DNA of 64,000 nucleotides from Stutzerimonas stutzeri (GTDB taxonomy: Bacteria; Pseudomonadota; Gammaproteobacteria; Enterobacterales; Pasteurellaceae), in NCBI GenBank assembly GCA_901420285.1, contig CABDVE010000001.1, forward strand, positions 1,612,001 to 1,676,000, read 5' to 3'. The first letter of the stretch is position 1; each line of letters opens with the position of its first letter. Below, one piece after another: positions 17,245-28,179 of this stretch. A program made the translations under genes and the position numbers. The notes below the pieces were generated by a model that did not search any database, was not told where the DNA came from, and saw only the letters and a list, made by a program, of their open reading frames with translations.

Positions 17245-20200
17245 ATGCAGGTCTCAAGAAGAAAATTCTTTAAGATCTGTGCAGGTGGTATGGCGGGAAC
17301 CTCTGCAGCGATGTTAGGCTTTGCGCCTTCATCGGTTTTAGCAGCGCCTCGTGAATACAAACTTTTACGAGCCTTTGAATCCCGTAACACTTGTACATAT
17401 TGCGCCGTAAGCTGCGGTATGTTGCTTTATAGCACAGGCAAACCTTACGACACTTTAAGCAGCCACACCGGCACAAATGCCCGTTCTAAATTATTTCACC
17501 TTGAAGGTGATCCTGATCATCCGGTAAGCCGTGGAGCGTTATGTCCGAAAGGCGCCGGTGCGTTAGACTATATTAATAGTGAAAGCCGTGCGTTATACCC
17601 TGAATATCGTGCACCGGGTTCCGATAAATGGGTTCGCCTTTCTTGGGAAGAGGCAATTAAACGTGTTGCTCGTCTAATGAAAGATGACCGTGATGCTAAC
17701 TTTGTTGAAAAAGATGCAAGTGGCAAAACCGTTAACCGTTGGACCACCACAGGGATTATGACCGCTTCCGCCATGAGCAACGAGGCCGCACTACTGACTC
17801 ATAAATGGGTGCGGATGTTGGGCATGGTGCCGATGTGTAACCAAGCGAATACTTGACACGGACCAACGGTAGCAAGTCTTGCTCCATCATTTGGTCGCGG
17901 TGCCATGACAAATAACTGGGTTGACATCAAAAACGCCAATCTTATTCTTGTGCAAGGTGGTAACCCTGCTGAAGCCCACCCTGTTGGCTTCCGTTGGGCA
18001 ATTGAAGCGAAGAAAAACGGTGCGAAAATCATCGTGGTTGATCCACGCTTTAACCGTACGGCTTCTGTTGCTGATCTTCATGCGCCAATTCGTTCCGGTT
18101 CCGATATTGCATTCTTAATGGGTGTGATCCGTTACTTATTGGAAACCAATCAAATTCAACACGAATACGTTAAACACTACACCAATGCTTCCTTCTTAAT
18201 TGATGAAGGCTTCAAATTTGAAGATGGTTTATTCGTGGGCTTTGATGAAGAAAAACACGCTTACGATAAATCTAAATGGAATTACCAATTCGACGAAAAT
18301 GGCCATGCTAAACGCGATATGACCTTACAAGATCCACGCTGTGTGATTAATATCTTGAAAGATCACGTTTCGCGCTATACGCCGGAAATGGTTGAGCGTA
18401 TCACCGGTGTGAAACAAAAAACCTTCTTACAAATCTGTGAAGAAATTGGTAAAACCTCTGCACCAAATAAAACCATGACGCACTTATATGCGTTAGGCTT
18501 TACCGAGCACACAATCGGTACGCAAAATATTCGCTCTATGGCGATGATCCAATTGCTCTTAGGTAATATGGGTATGCCGGGTGGTGGTATTAACGCATTA
18601 CGTGGACACTCCAACGTACAAGGTACAACCGATATGGGCTTATTGCCGATGTCTTTACCGGGTTACATGCGTTTACCAAACGACAAAGATACCTCTTATG
18701 AGCAGTACATCAATGCGATTACACCGAAAGATATCGTACCAAACCAAGTGAACTATTATCGTAATACCTCGAAATTCTTCGTGAGTATGATGAAAACGTT
18801 CTATGGTGATAAAGCAACCAAAGAAAACGGTTGGGGCTTCGATTTCTTACCAAAAGCTGACCGCTTATACGATCCGATCACTCATGTCAAATTAATGAAT
18901 GATGGCAAATTAAACGGTTGGATTTTACAAGGTTTCAACGTATTAAACTCATTACCGAACAAAAACAAAACTGTCGCCGGTATGAGTAAATTGAAATACT
19001 TAATCGTGATGGATCCGCTTCAAACCGAATCTTCTGAATTCTGGAAAAACTTTGGCGAATCAAATAACGTGAATTCTGCCGAAATCCAAACTGAAGTATT
19101 CCGTTTACCAACCACTTGTTTTGCTGAAGAAGACGGTTCGATTGCTAACTCCGGTCGTTGGGCGCAATGGCACTGGAAAGGCTGTGATCAACCGGGTGAA
19201 GCACTACCGGATGTTGAAATCCTTTCCATGATTCGTGAAGAAATGCATCGCCTCTATCAAAAAGAAGGTGGCCGCGGTATCGAATCGTTTGAAGCCATGA
19301 CGTGGAACTATGCACAACCGCATTCTCCGAGTGCAACCGAATTGGCGAAAGAGTTAAATGGTTATGCTCTTGAAGATCTTTATGATGCCAACGGCAATCT
19401 GATGTATAAGAAAGGTCAATTATTAAGCGGTTTTGCCCACTTGCGCGATGATGGTACAACATCTGCCGGTAACTGGTTATACACCGGTCAATGGACAGAA
19501 AAAGGTAACCAAACCGCCAATCGTGATAACTCCGACCCATCTGGTCTAGGCTGTACATTAGGCTGGGGTTTCGCATGGCCGGCAAACCGTCGCATTCTTT
19601 ATAACCGTGCATCCTTAGATATTAACGGTAATCCTTGGGATAAACACCGTCAATTAATCAAATGGAACGGTAAAAACTGGAACTACCTTGATATTGCAGA
19701 CTACGGTACACAACCACCGGGATCCGATGCGGGGCCATTTATTATGTCCGCTGAAGGTGTAGGTCGTTTGTTTGCTGTAGATAAAATTGCAAACGGTCCA
19801 ATACCTGAACATTATGAACCGGTTGAAAGCCCAATTGATAGCAATCCATTGCATCCGAAAGTTGTCTCCGATCCAACGGTTCGTATTTATAAGGAAGATC
19901 GTGAATTTATTGGTTCAAACAAAGATTTCCCTTATGTAGCAACAACCTACCGCTTGACCGAACACTTCCACAGTTGGACAGCGCAATCTGCGATCAACGT
20001 AATCGCGCAACCGCAACAATTTGTGGAAATCGGTGAAAAATTAGCGGCAGAAAAAGGCATCCAAAAAGGCGATATGGTGAAAATTACTTCTCGCCGTGGC
20101 TATATTAAAGCCGTTGCAGTAGTAACTAAACGTTTGAAAGATTTAGAAATCGACGGACGTACCGTACACCATGTGGGTATTCCAATTCACTGGAATATGA

Positions 20201-20328
20201 AAGCCTTAAACGGTAAAGGCAACCGTGGTTTCTCCACCAACACCTTAACACCATCTTGGGGCGAAGCGAACACGCAAACACCGGAATACAAAACATTCTT
20301 GGTGAACATTGAGAAGGCGGAGGCATAA
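17245..20328 (+). CDS. fdnG: Formate dehydrogenase-N alpha subunit, selenocysteine at in-frame TGA
   Basis: The protein is 1,027 residues when TGA 17854-17856 is read as selenocysteine (residue 204). The flanks [24 protein letters not shown] match the E. coli FdnG active site. A twin-arginine signal (VSRRKFFK, residues 3-10) directs export. A [4Fe-4S] set (Cys50, 53, 57, 100) follows. It binds the bis-MGD molybdenum cofactor and oxidises formate in the periplasm, passing electrons to FdnH. AAAGGAG precedes ATG 17245. The stop codon is one base from fdnH. Confidence 0.96.
17857..17895 (+). promoter_or_regulatory. Bacterial SECIS element of fdnG
   Basis: Right after the TGA, CACGGACCAACGG is followed by the small hairpin GGTAGCAAGTCTTGCTCC. 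This corresponds in place and shape to the SelB-binding hairpin of E. coli fdnG (loop AAGTCT here). The apical pairing was judged by eye. Confidence 0.75.
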
Positions 20329-20329
20329 T

Positions 20330-21274
20330 ATGGCAGGAACTGCTCAAGGCGTTCAAACGCAAGATATTATTAAGATCTCCGCAACTTCCGGCTTAACGCC
20401 GGCACCGCGTGCGCGTGATCATAAAGTTGAAGTGGCAAAACTGGTTGACGTAACAACTTGTATCGGTTGTAAAGCTTGTCAAGTGGGTTGTTCGGAATGG
20501 AATGACATTCGTTCTAACGTTAATGCTGAATGTGTAGGGATTTATGACAACCCGGTTGATCTGAATCCGAAAGCATGGACGGTTATGCGCTTTAACGAAG
20601 TGGAAGAAAACGATCGTTTAGAATGGTTAATCCGTAAAGACGGTTGTATGCACTGTCAAGAACCGGGCTGTTTGAAGGCTTGCCCGGCGCCGGGTGCGAT
20701 TATCCAATATGCAAACGGTATTGTGGATTTCCAATCCGACAAATGTATCGGTTGCGGTTACTGTATCGCCGGTTGCCCGTTCAACATTCCACGTATGAAT
20801 CCGGAAGACAATCGTGTGTACAAATGTACCCTTTGTGTTGACCGTGTTTCTGTGGGCCAAGAACCGGCTTGTGTGAAAACTTGTCCGACCGGCGCGCTTC
20901 GTTTCGGTTCTAAAGAAGAAATGAAAGTGTACGCAGAACAACGTATTGCGGAACTTAAAGCTCGCGGTTATGAAAACGCGGGACTTTACGATCCGGAAGG
21001 CGTAGGTGGCACTCATGTTATGTATGTGTTGCATCATGCCGACAAACCGGAACTCTACAACGGTCTTCCGAAAGATCCGAAGATTGATGAATCCATTTAC
21101 TTATGGAAAGACATTCTCAAACCGGTTGCTGCGGTGGCCATGGGTGGTTTGGCATTAGCCGAAATCGGCCATTACTTAACCGTCGGCCCGAACGTGGAAG
21201 AAGATGTGGAAGATCATCACCACGAATTTGAAGACAAAGATAAACATGCCGAAAAGGGAGAACAACATGAGTAA
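20330..21274 (+). CDS. fdnH: Formate dehydrogenase-N beta (iron-sulfur) subunit
   Basis: This 314-residue protein has four ferredoxin-type cysteine clusters: [42 protein letters not shown] and [23 protein letters not shown]-terminal membrane anchor ([21 protein letters not shown]) and an acidic, His-rich tail end it. It carries electrons from FdnG to the cytochrome b subunit. ATG 20330 begins one base after the fdnG stop. It overlaps fdnI by 8 bases. Confidence 0.96.
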   Translation: MAGTAQGVQTQDIIKISATSGLTPAPRARDHKVEVAKLVDVTTCIGCKACQVGCSEWNDIRSNVNAECVGIYDNPVDLNPKAWTVMRFNEVEENDRLEWLIRKDGCMHCQEPGCLKACPAPGAIIQYANGIVDFQSDKCIGCGYCIAGCPFNIPRMNPEDNRVYKCTLCVDRVSVGQEPACVKTCPTGALRFGSKEEMKVYAEQRIAELKARGYENAGLYDPEGVGGTHVMYVLHHADKPELYNGLPKDPKIDESIYLWKDILKPVAAVAMGGLALAEIGHYLTVGPNVEEDVEDHHHEFEDKDKHAEKGEQHE

Positions 21275-21983
21275 AATTGAAATTAGCAACGATACTCGCG
21301 TTATTCGTCACAGAACGCCTGCGCGTATCAGCCACTGGTTGTTGGTGATCTGCTTCTTTATGACGATGTTTACCGGCGTGGCGTTTTTCTTCCCTGATTT
21401 TGCGTGGTTGACGGAAATTCTAGGTACGCCGCAATTGGCTCGGGCAATTCACCCGTTCACCGGAATTTTAATGTTCTTCGCCTTTATTTACCTTGCGTTA
21501 TTGTATTGGGATCATAACATTCCGGAAAAAAACGATATTCGTTGGGCAAAAGGCATGCTTGAAGTGTTAAAAGGCAACGAGCACGCGGTCGCTGATAACG
21601 GCAAATATAACCTCGGTCAAAAAATGCTCTTTTGGACATTAAACTTGGCCATGCTGACATTACTTGTCACCGGTATCATTATGTGGCGCCAATACTTCTC
21701 GCACTACTTCTCCATTCCGGTGCTCAGAATCGCGATTCTGCTTCACTCAGCCAGTGCGTTTATGCTATTCACCGGTATTTTGGTGCATATGTACATGGCG
21801 TTCTGGGTGAAAGGTTCCATTCGCGGCATTGTAGAAGGTTGGGTTACTGTTCGCTGGGCGAAAAAACACCACCCGAAATGGTACCGTGAAGAAGTGCTCG
21901 AAGAATTGGAACAAGACCTGATCAACGAACAGGAAGGGAAAAATCTCAAGACCAAAGTTCTATTTAAAGGTTTTGGAAAATAG
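21267..21983 (+). CDS. fdnI: Formate dehydrogenase-N gamma subunit, cytochrome b556
   Basis: This 238-residue protein has four membrane segments and conserved haem-ligand histidines (for example [34 protein letters not shown] and [11 protein letters not shown]). It passes electrons from FdnH to menaquinone in the inner membrane. GGGAG lies before ATG 21267, which overlaps the fdnH end. A terminator with two inverted uptake sequences follows. Confidence 0.95.
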   Translation: MSKIEISNDTRVIRHRTPARISHWLLVICFFMTMFTGVAFFFPDFAWLTEILGTPQLARAIHPFTGILMFFAFIYLALLYWDHNIPEKNDIRWAKGMLEVLKGNEHAVADNGKYNLGQKMLFWTLNLAMLTLLVTGIIMWRQYFSHYFSIPVLRIAILLHSASAFMLFTGILVHMYMAFWVKGSIRGIVEGWVTVRWAKKHHPKWYREEVLEELEQDLINEQEGKNLKTKVLFKGFGK

Positions 21984-21999
21984 CCCTTTATAATGCAAG

Positions 22000-22028
22000 A
22001 AAAGTGCGGTTAATTGACCGCACTTTTT
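22000..22028. terminator. Terminator made of two inverted Haemophilus-type uptake sequences
   Basis: AAGTGCGGT (22002-22010) faces ACCGCACTT (22017-22025), with A and T tracts outside. Paired uptake sequences serving as terminators are well known in Haemophilus. This is the only such canonical pair in the window. Confidence 0.9.
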
Positions 22029-22078
22029 ATTATGTAACCCGAAAACGGACTTACCGGACCGTGATTAAAGAGAACATT

Positions 22079-22990
22079 ATGAGTATCAAAATCCTCTCCG
22101 AAGCGGAGATTAAAGAACAGAAAAAAAATTCTTACGAAACCCCGGCGGTACTATTCGCCAACCCGAAAAATCTGTATCAACGTCGCACCAAACGCTTAAG
22201 AGAATTAGCGAAAGATCATCCTCTTGCCGACTATCTTTTATTTGTAGCGGATGTGGTGGAAAGCCAACTCACAACCCTTGAAAAAAATCCGCTGCCTAAA
22301 CAAGATTTAGCACATTTAAGCGGCACCGAACCGCTCAATGCCAAAAACTTCAAACGCGATACCATTTGGCGCGAATATCTAACGGAAATTCTAAGTGAAG
22401 TAAAAACAAAGGCAAACGAACAAGTTGCCGCCACAATCGACTCGTTGGAAAAAGCTTCAAGCGGCGAATTGGAAGAAATGGCAAACCATTTGCTCGCACA
22501 AGAACTCAATTTAGTTGGCAGCGACAAAGCGGTGTTTATTTGGGCAGCGTTATCGCTTTATTGGCTCCAACTGGCGCAGCAAATTCCTCACCACAGCCGT
22601 CTGGAAAACACCGAGAATCTGCATTATTGCCCGGTTTGCGGCTGTGCGCCGGTTGCCAGTATGATTCATATCGGCTCATCACAAGGCCTGCGCTATTTGC
22701 ATTGCTCCCTTTGTGAAAGCGAATGGAATTTGGTACGCGCCCAGTGCACCAACTGCAACGGCCACGATAAGCTGGAATTATGGTCATTGAACGAAGAACT
22801 GGCGCTGATTCGCGCGGAAACTTGTGGCAGCTGCGAAAGTTATTTAAAAATGCTGTTCCAAGAAAAAGATCCGAATGTCGAAGCCATCGCCGATGATTTG
22901 GCGTCAATTTTCTTAGATGTGGAAATGGAAGAAAAAGGCTTCGCCCGCAGCGGCTTAAATCCATTTATTTTCCCGGCACAAGAAAGTTAA
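22079..22990 (+). CDS. fdhE: Formate dehydrogenase formation protein FdhE
   Basis: This 303-residue protein has the rubredoxin-like cysteine motifs [20 protein letters not shown] and CGSCESY in its C-terminal half. FdhE acts on respiratory formate dehydrogenases after assembly, probably at an iron or redox step. The gene follows fdnGHI in the same direction but after a terminator. ATG 22079 starts the conserved [11 protein letters not shown], and the long upstream extension is ignored. Confidence 0.94.
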   Translation: MSIKILSEAEIKEQKKNSYETPAVLFANPKNLYQRRTKRLRELAKDHPLADYLLFVADVVESQLTTLEKNPLPKQDLAHLSGTEPLNAKNFKRDTIWREYLTEILSEVKTKANEQVAATIDSLEKASSGELEEMANHLLAQELNLVGSDKAVFIWAALSLYWLQLAQQIPHHSRLENTENLHYCPVCGCAPVASMIHIGSSQGLRYLHCSLCESEWNLVRAQCTNCNGHDKLELWSLNEELALIRAETCGSCESYLKMLFQEKDPNVEAIADDLASIFLDVEMEEKGFARSGLNPFIFPAQES

Positions 22991-23001
22991 AACGAAGTAT
23001 C

Positions 23002-23075
23002 AAAATAGCACCGCATTGAAACCTTGCAGCGCAAGCTTTCCCTTGTCGCTCTAGGTTTCAATGCGGTGCTATTTT
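23002..23075. terminator. Inverted CAATGCGGTGCT pair between fdhE and rimI (52-bp offset)
   Basis: Motifs lie at 23007-23018 and 23059-23070. The arms extend to 21-22 bases (AAAATAGCACCGCATTGAAA and its complement), with A/T tracts outside and a 30-base loop. The genes are convergent, so it could stop both transcripts. Confidence 0.75.
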
Positions 23076-23129
23076 AGATCTTCAGCTAACGGAAACCGCC
23101 CGAATTAGGCATGCGCCGTTCTCTTCAAC

Positions 23130-23573
23130 TCACAAATAACACGCCATGACCACCGCGTTCTCGCGCCCGCCATCGGGTTTCGGGTAGTAATTTTTGCGTA
23201 TATCCACTTCGTTGAAGCCTTGTTTTTCATACAACCGGCGAGCAATGGAATTAGATTCGCGCACTTCCAACCAAAGGGTTTGAATGCCCTTTTTACGCAA
23301 TTCTTCCATCAATTTATTGAGTAATATTTTGCCGAAGCCTTTACCTTGACTAGCCGGTTCGACAGCAAGATTAAATAAAGTCGCTTCGTCTAATACCGTT
23401 TGGCAAACGGCAAAACCGACAATGCGGCGTGCGTCCAGCAATTTTAAATTCAAATAACGTTCGCCTTGATTATTCTTAAGCGTAGCGAGCGACCAAGGCA
23501 CAAGATGCGCTTGCCGTTCGATTTCGTAAAGGCAGTCGAAATCGTCCGCCTCGACAGGAAAAATTTGTGGCAT
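23130..23573 (-). CDS. rimI: Ribosomal-protein-alanine N-acetyltransferase RimI
   Basis: This 147-residue GNAT enzyme has NLAVEPASQGKGFGKILLNKLMEELRKKG (acetyl-CoA loop), WLEVRESNSIARRLYEKQGF and IRKNYYP. It acetylates the N-terminal alanine of ribosomal protein S18. ATG 23573 gives a length matching E. coli RimI (148 residues). An upstream TTG would add ten residues overlapping holD. It begins 2 bases after the holD stop, an operon order common in this class. Confidence 0.95.
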   Translation of the reverse strand: MPQIFPVEADDFDCLYEIERQAHLVPWSLATLKNNQGERYLNLKLLDARRIVGFAVCQTVLDEATLFNLAVEPASQGKGFGKILLNKLMEELRKKGIQTLWLEVRESNSIARRLYEKQGFNEVDIRKNYYPKPDGGRENAVVMACYL

Positions 23574-23575
23574 AT

Positions 23576-23980
23576 TTATTGAGTTTGTTGAATTTGTCGC
23601 CAAAGTTCACGTTTGGCTGCGGGAGAAGATTGAAACTGCGCAAAATCCGGCGAACGATAAATCTGCTCGGCCTTTAAACAGTAGGCTTCAATGCGGTGCT
23701 GTTTGGCCTCCTCGGCGAGCAGCCAATAACGCGCGGAATGATTTAATTCGAGATGCTGAACTTGCTCGTCATTCACGCAAAGACAATCTTCTTTTGGCAA
23801 TGCAAGAGCGCGCAAAATATCGGCAAACAGCGCGCTTTGACTGAAGTCTTCCTCGGCAACTACGATTAATCGAATGTGTGGTGCGACGACAACAGTCACC
23901 ACACCCCGGAGCACTTCCGGGCGATACAATTGCCATTGGCTGATGCCCATTTCGTTTAAAAGGAGATGGCGTCGGTCCAT
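23576..23980 (-). CDS. holD: DNA polymerase III psi subunit
   Basis: This 134-residue protein begins MDRRHLLLNEMGISQWQLYRPEVLRG, matching the HolD N-terminus that binds chi. It continues with VVVAPHIRLIVVAEE and FADILRALAL. Psi joins the clamp loader to chi and SSB. Its Gln-His-Arg-Ile-Glu codons hold an exact CAATGCGGTGCT copy at 23689-23700. The start 23980 is chosen by homology. A longer frame would start at 24001. Confidence 0.88.
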   Translation of the reverse strand: MDRRHLLLNEMGISQWQLYRPEVLRGVVTVVVAPHIRLIVVAEEDFSQSALFADILRALALPKEDCLCVNDEQVQHLELNHSARYWLLAEEAKQHRIEAYCLKAEQIYRSPDFAQFQSSPAAKRELWRQIQQTQ

Positions 23981-23984
23981 ATGA

Positions 23985-24551
23985 TTAACGCGCGATAGCA
24001 TCGAACGGATAGTCGATTAAGCCTTTTACGATGGCTTTTTCTTCCGACACCGTCGGTTTCTGTTGATAAGCTTTTAAGCTACGGAACGACAAAATATTTT
24101 TATCTTTATACACCACCGCGATAAAGCGTTGAAAGTCTTTACCATCACAGGCGTAATAAGGCGTAGAGCCATCGTTTAAAGCTTGCAAGGAGCAAGCGCT
24201 TTTATTCGAATTTAAGTATTTTTCGGTTAATGCCGCTTCATGGGACATATCCTGCAAATAAAAGGTTTCGCTTAACAATGACTTGCGATTAGTGCGATCC
24301 TGACTCACCGCCAAACTAATAAAACGCGGATCTTCACCTCTCACTGCTTGAGTTTGTTTGTAATATTTTTCGCCATTGAACAGAATTTCTCCGCCATTTT
24401 TTTTCACGCGTTCATATTGCGCGTCTAATTTTGCCTGTTCAGCTGTCACTTCGCCGGCGGACGGTGTTTGCCACTTACCTTGCAATTGTTCGATTAATTG
24501 GCAACCGGAAAGCAAGCTTGCCAGCGCCACAGCTAAGAAAATTTTTTGCAT
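23985..24551 (-). CDS. Lipoprotein of unknown function upstream of holD
   Basis: This 188-residue protein has a clear lipoprotein signal (MQKIFLAVALASLLSGCQL; LSGC lipobox, Cys17). The mature part is charged and soluble, with two further cysteines (SACSLQAL and YYACDGK), which could form a disulfide. I do not recognise the family; it resembles conserved hypothetical Pasteurellaceae lipoproteins. It is first in a tight group with holD and rimI. Confidence 0.8.
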   Translation of the reverse strand: MQKIFLAVALASLLSGCQLIEQLQGKWQTPSAGEVTAEQAKLDAQYERVKKNGGEILFNGEKYYKQTQAVRGEDPRFISLAVSQDRTNRKSLLSETFYLQDMSHEAALTEKYLNSNKSACSLQALNDGSTPYYACDGKDFQRFIAVVYKDKNILSFRSLKAYQQKPTVSEEKAIVKGLIDYPFDAIAR

Positions 24552-24661
24552 AAAAACGTCCTCTCAAGAAAAATAGCAAAAGCCATGAAATCATTTTTTA
24601 TCATCGCTATCTTTGCTAAAATGGCGACAATTTTAACCAATAAGCTACAGGAATTCAAAGC

Positions 24662-25654
24662 GTGATTTCTCTTGAAAGCGAAGTTTTACAACGCCACCTT
24701 CCCCTTTTTCGCGGTAAATCCGTTTTGTTTGCCGGCGGAATTAACGACCAATTTCCTTCTCAAATAGCACCGCATTGCAGCGCCGTCAGCATTTGGAGCA
24801 GCTATTTCGACTATGCGCGCCACGCCGATGCCGTCGATTTCGGCGTCGAATTTGAAGGTGAGGCGGATCTCATCATTTATTACTGGACAAAAAACAAACA
24901 AGAAGTACAGTTCCAACTGATGCAACTGCTGGCGCGGGCAAAAGACGCGCAAGAAATATTAATCGTTGGTGAAAATCGCAGCGGCGTGCGTTCGGTGGAA
25001 AAAATGCTCGCACCTTTCGGCAACACAGCAAAAATTGATTCGGCGCGCCGTTGTGGGCTTTATTATTTTTCCTTGCAAAAACGTCCGCAGTTTGCCCTCG
25101 CCGATTATTGGAAAAGCTATCGGCATCCGCAGTTGGATGGATTAATAGTACACAGTTTACCCGGCGTATTTAGCGCCCACGAATTGGACGTTGGCACTGC
25201 ATTGTTGCTTTCAACTTTGCAGAATCGCATCAACGGCAAAATATTGGATCTTGGATGCGGTGCCGGTGTAATCGGTGCAATGATTAAGAAACGTAATCCC
25301 GACGCGCAAATTACGATGACCGACATTCACGCCATGGCCTTGGCATCAGCACGCAAAACCCTTGCGGAAAACCAATTGGAAGGCGATGTTTTGGCCAGCG
25401 ATGTGTTCTCAAATGTTGAAGGTAAATTCGATCTGATCATTTCCAATCCGCCTTTCCATGATGGCATCAACACCGCCTATCGCACCGTACAGGAACTTAT
25501 CGGTCAGGCCAAAAAGCATTTGAATCAAGGTGGTGAATTACGCATTGTGGCCAATGCATTCTTGCCTTATGCCGATTTATTGCAACACCATTTCGACGTA
25601 TTCGACATTCTGGCGCAAACGTCGAAATTTAAAGTTTATTCGGCCAAAAATTAG
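24662..25654 (+). CDS. rsmC: 16S rRNA m2G1207 methyltransferase RsmC
   Basis: This 330-residue protein has the duplicated methyltransferase layout of RsmC. The C-terminal SAM domain shows ILDLGCGAGVIGAMI, ITMTDIHAMALASARKTL and the catalytic LIISNPPFHDG. It methylates G1207 of 16S rRNA in the 30S subunit. The start is GTG 24662. It is divergent from the holD group. An exact CAATGCGGTGCT copy lies at 24766-24777, in the codons of QIAPHC. Confidence 0.95.
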   Translation: MISLESEVLQRHLPLFRGKSVLFAGGINDQFPSQIAPHCSAVSIWSSYFDYARHADAVDFGVEFEGEADLIIYYWTKNKQEVQFQLMQLLARAKDAQEILIVGENRSGVRSVEKMLAPFGNTAKIDSARRCGLYYFSLQKRPQFALADYWKSYRHPQLDGLIVHSLPGVFSAHELDVGTALLLSTLQNRINGKILDLGCGAGVIGAMIKKRNPDAQITMTDIHAMALASARKTLAENQLEGDVLASDVFSNVEGKFDLIISNPPFHDGINTAYRTVQELIGQAKKHLNQGGELRIVANAFLPYADLLQHHFDVFDILAQTSKFKVYSAKN

Positions 25655-25671
25655 CAATGGCCTTTTTAATA

Positions 25672-25697
25672 AAGGCGTAATAAGATACGCCGTTTTT
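25672..25697 (+). terminator. Probable weak terminator after rsmC
   Basis: GGCGTA (25674-25679) and TACGCC (25686-25691) are inverted arms followed by GTTTTTG. Confidence 0.5.
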
Positions 25698-25741
25698 GTG
25701 ACTTTTCCGTACTTCGCCAATTACTCTTAACAAACGAAATT

Positions 25742-27649
25742 ATGCTTCCTGAACTCGGTTTTTTCTTTCTCTTACTGGCAACCTCCGGCGCTTTCTTCCT
25801 CGCTTTGCTACCGCAACTCGGCTTGTATAAAAAAAGCCCAACGCTCATCCATTCGGCCTGGTGGTTAAGTTATCTGATCGCCTTATCCGGCACCGCATCC
25901 ATTGCGCTACTCGCCTACGCTTTCGCAACGGACGATTTTACCCTTGAATACGTTGCAGCCCATTCAAATTCTCAACTTCCGCTGTTCTTCAAAGTGGCGG
26001 CGACTTGGGGTGGACATGAAGGTTCAATGTTATTTTGGTTGTTTTCCTTAAGCCTTTGGCTTGCTGCGTTTGCGTTCTTTAACCGTAAACATGACCGCAC
26101 GTTTTCCACGCAAACCTTATCTTTGCTGGGGCTAATCTGTTTCGGCTTCGCGCTATTTATCCTGTTTTACTCCAATCCGTTCGGGCGTATTTTTCCACCA
26201 CCGCAAGAAGGACGCGATCTTAATCCAATGCTGCAAGACATCGGATTAATTTTCCACCCTCCGCTGCTTTACATCGGCTATGTCGGCTTTGCCGTAAATT
26301 TTGCTATGAGTTTAGCGGCATTAATTTACCCTCGTTCCGCCCGCCAAATCGCCCGTTCAATGCGGTGCTGGGTGCTGAGTGCGTGGTTATTTTTAACTCT
26401 CGGCATCGTGCTCGGCGCTTGGTGGGCTTACTACGAACTCGGTTGGGGCGGCTGGTGGTTTTGGGATCCGGTGGAAAACGCCTCGCTCATGCCGTGGTTG
26501 CTCGGATTGGCGTTATTACACAGCTTAACGGTGACGGAAAAACAAGGCGCCTTTAATTATTGGACAACCCTCTTTTCCTTGATTGCTTTCGCGTTCAGCA
26601 TACTCGGTACGTTTATCGTACGTTCCGGCGCGCTTAGTTCCGTGCATGCCTTTGCATTGGATAATACGCGCGGTTATGTGTTACTGCTAATTTTCTTCCT
26701 GCTCACCGTCAGCGCATTCGGCTTATTTGCTTTGCGGGCGGGAAGCGATAATAAAAACACCGTTGAATTTAGACTCATTTCCAAAGCGGGCGGTATTTTA
26801 TTGCTGAATATTTTGCTCACCGTCGCCACTGTTTCCACCTTCCTTGGCACCTTCTATCCGATGTTGTTCCAAGCCATGAATTGGGGCTCGATTTCGGTGG
26901 GAAGTCCGTACTTTAATAGTATTTTCCTGCCGATTATCGCGTTCATGTTAATCGCCATGACGGCGTCGCTTGCGTTGCATCGAACAGGCTTTAATCGCGC
27001 AATGTTTTTACGCCGTTTATGGTTACTTGTTCCGGCGTTTATCATTTCAGCGCTAATGATTTGGCAACAGCTACGCCATAACGAGGCCTTAACTTTCCGA
27101 CCGTTTGCATTTGCCCTTTTAACCCTTGCTGTTTGGCTTTTAGTGGCGACCTTATGGCAAAATTGGCAGCGCATTCGCTTGCCGCAGCTCGGCATGATTT
27201 TAGCCCACAGCGGCGTAGCGATTGCCGCCATGGGTGCGGTAATGAGCGGATATTTCGGCAGCGAAATCGGTATCCGTTTAGCACCGCATCAAAGCCAGAC
27301 TTTAGGGCAATACGAATTTCATTATCGCGAATTTTCTAACGAGATCGGCCCAAACTTTACCGCCGAAGTAGCCTTTTTTGAGGTCACCGAAAACGGCCGG
27401 CCTTATACTCGAATCATTCCCGAACGTCGTTATTACGATGTGCGTGCCATGACCATGAGCGAAGTCGGCATAGACGCCGGCTTTTGGGGTGATCTTTATA
27501 TCGTGATGGGCGACAGCCTGGGCAATGGCGAATTCACCTTCCGCTTGCACTACAAACCGTTGATTCGATGGCTTTGGGCGGGCGGCATTTTAATGGCGTT
27601 AGGCGCGCTTTGCAGCGCTTTGGCATTACGTCGAAAACAGGAAAAATAA
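25742..27649 (+). CDS. nrfE: Haem lyase, CcmF/NrfE family
   Basis: This 635-residue membrane protein has about 14 hydrophobic segments. It contains the haem-handling [27 protein letters not shown] (WWD domain), the [16 protein letters not shown] block and conserved histidines. It attaches haem to apocytochrome c in the periplasm. The following DsbE-like and NrfF/NrfG-like genes are translationally coupled. NrfE rather than CcmF is suggested by the NrfF neighbour; the length is nearer CcmF. An exact CAATGCGGTGCT copy lies at 26358 (RSMRCW). Confidence 0.88.
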   Translation: MLPELGFFFLLLATSGAFFLALLPQLGLYKKSPTLIHSAWWLSYLIALSGTASIALLAYAFATDDFTLEYVAAHSNSQLPLFFKVAATWGGHEGSMLFWLFSLSLWLAAFAFFNRKHDRTFSTQTLSLLGLICFGFALFILFYSNPFGRIFPPPQEGRDLNPMLQDIGLIFHPPLLYIGYVGFAVNFAMSLAALIYPRSARQIARSMRCWVLSAWLFLTLGIVLGAWWAYYELGWGGWWFWDPVENASLMPWLLGLALLHSLTVTEKQGAFNYWTTLFSLIAFAFSILGTFIVRSGALSSVHAFALDNTRGYVLLLIFFLLTVSAFGLFALRAGSDNKNTVEFRLISKAGGILLLNILLTVATVSTFLGTFYPMLFQAMNWGSISVGSPYFNSIFLPIIAFMLIAMTASLALHRTGFNRAMFLRRLWLLVPAFIISALMIWQQLRHNEALTFRPFAFALLTLAVWLLVATLWQNWQRIRLPQLGMILAHSGVAIAAMGAVMSGYFGSEIGIRLAPHQSQTLGQYEFHYREFSNEIGPNFTAEVAFFEVTENGRPYTRIIPERRYYDVRAMTMSEVGIDAGFWGDLYIVMGDSLGNGEFTFRLHYKPLIRWLWAGGILMALGALCSALALRRKQEK

Positions 27650-28179
27650 TGCAAAAAAAACTCCTCTTTTTTATTCCGCTTTTTTTATTGTTGAGCCTGT
27701 GTTTGCTTTTGATGGCGGGTTTGAATCAAGATCCGAAGAAAATCGCCTCCGCGCTCATCGATAAACCGGTACCGGAATTCTACCAAGCCAATTTATTGGC
27801 TCCGTCGCAAACTTTAAGTCCGAAAGATTTTCCTAAGCGTCCATTTTTGCTTAACGTTTGGGGCAGTTGGTGTGGCTATTGCAAAGAAGAACACCCGCTT
27901 TTAATGGAGATCGCCGAAACCATCCCGATTATCGGCATTGATTATCGCGACAATCCGAAAAACGGCATTGAAATGCTTAAACGGATGGGCAATCCGTTTA
28001 TCCTCACAATTAACGATAGTCACGGTGAACTCGCATTAAAACTGGGCGTGGACGGAGCGCCGGAAACCTATTTGGTGGATGAACACGGCGTGATTCGTTA
28101 CCGTCATTCGGGTTTGCTTGAACGTGAAACCTGGCAAACGGTATTTTTGCCGAAAATTAAAGAATTAATGAAACAATGA
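27649..28179 (+). CDS. dsbE: DsbE/CcmG-type thiol:disulfide interchange protein
   Basis: This 176-residue thioredoxin-fold protein has an N-terminal membrane anchor and active site [13 protein letters not shown] (Cys75, Cys78). A conserved [12 protein letters not shown] cis-Pro loop follows. It reduces the haem-binding cysteines of apocytochrome c in the periplasm. Its ATG overlaps the previous stop (TAATG) and its end overlaps the next gene (ATGA), so the operon is tightly coupled. Confidence 0.93.
   Translation: MQKKLLFFIPLFLLLSLCLLLMAGLNQDPKKIASALIDKPVPEFYQANLLAPSQTLSPKDFPKRPFLLNVWGSWCGYCKEEHPLLMEIAETIPIIGIDYRDNPKNGIEMLKRMGNPFILTINDSHGELALKLGVDGAPETYLVDEHGVIRYRHSGLLERETWQTVFLPKIKELMKQ

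Noticed and set aside
17224-17905. Frameshift or nonsense mutation splitting fdnG
   Set aside because: The TGA falls at the known selenocysteine site with a SECIS-like hairpin, and homology continues in the same frame.
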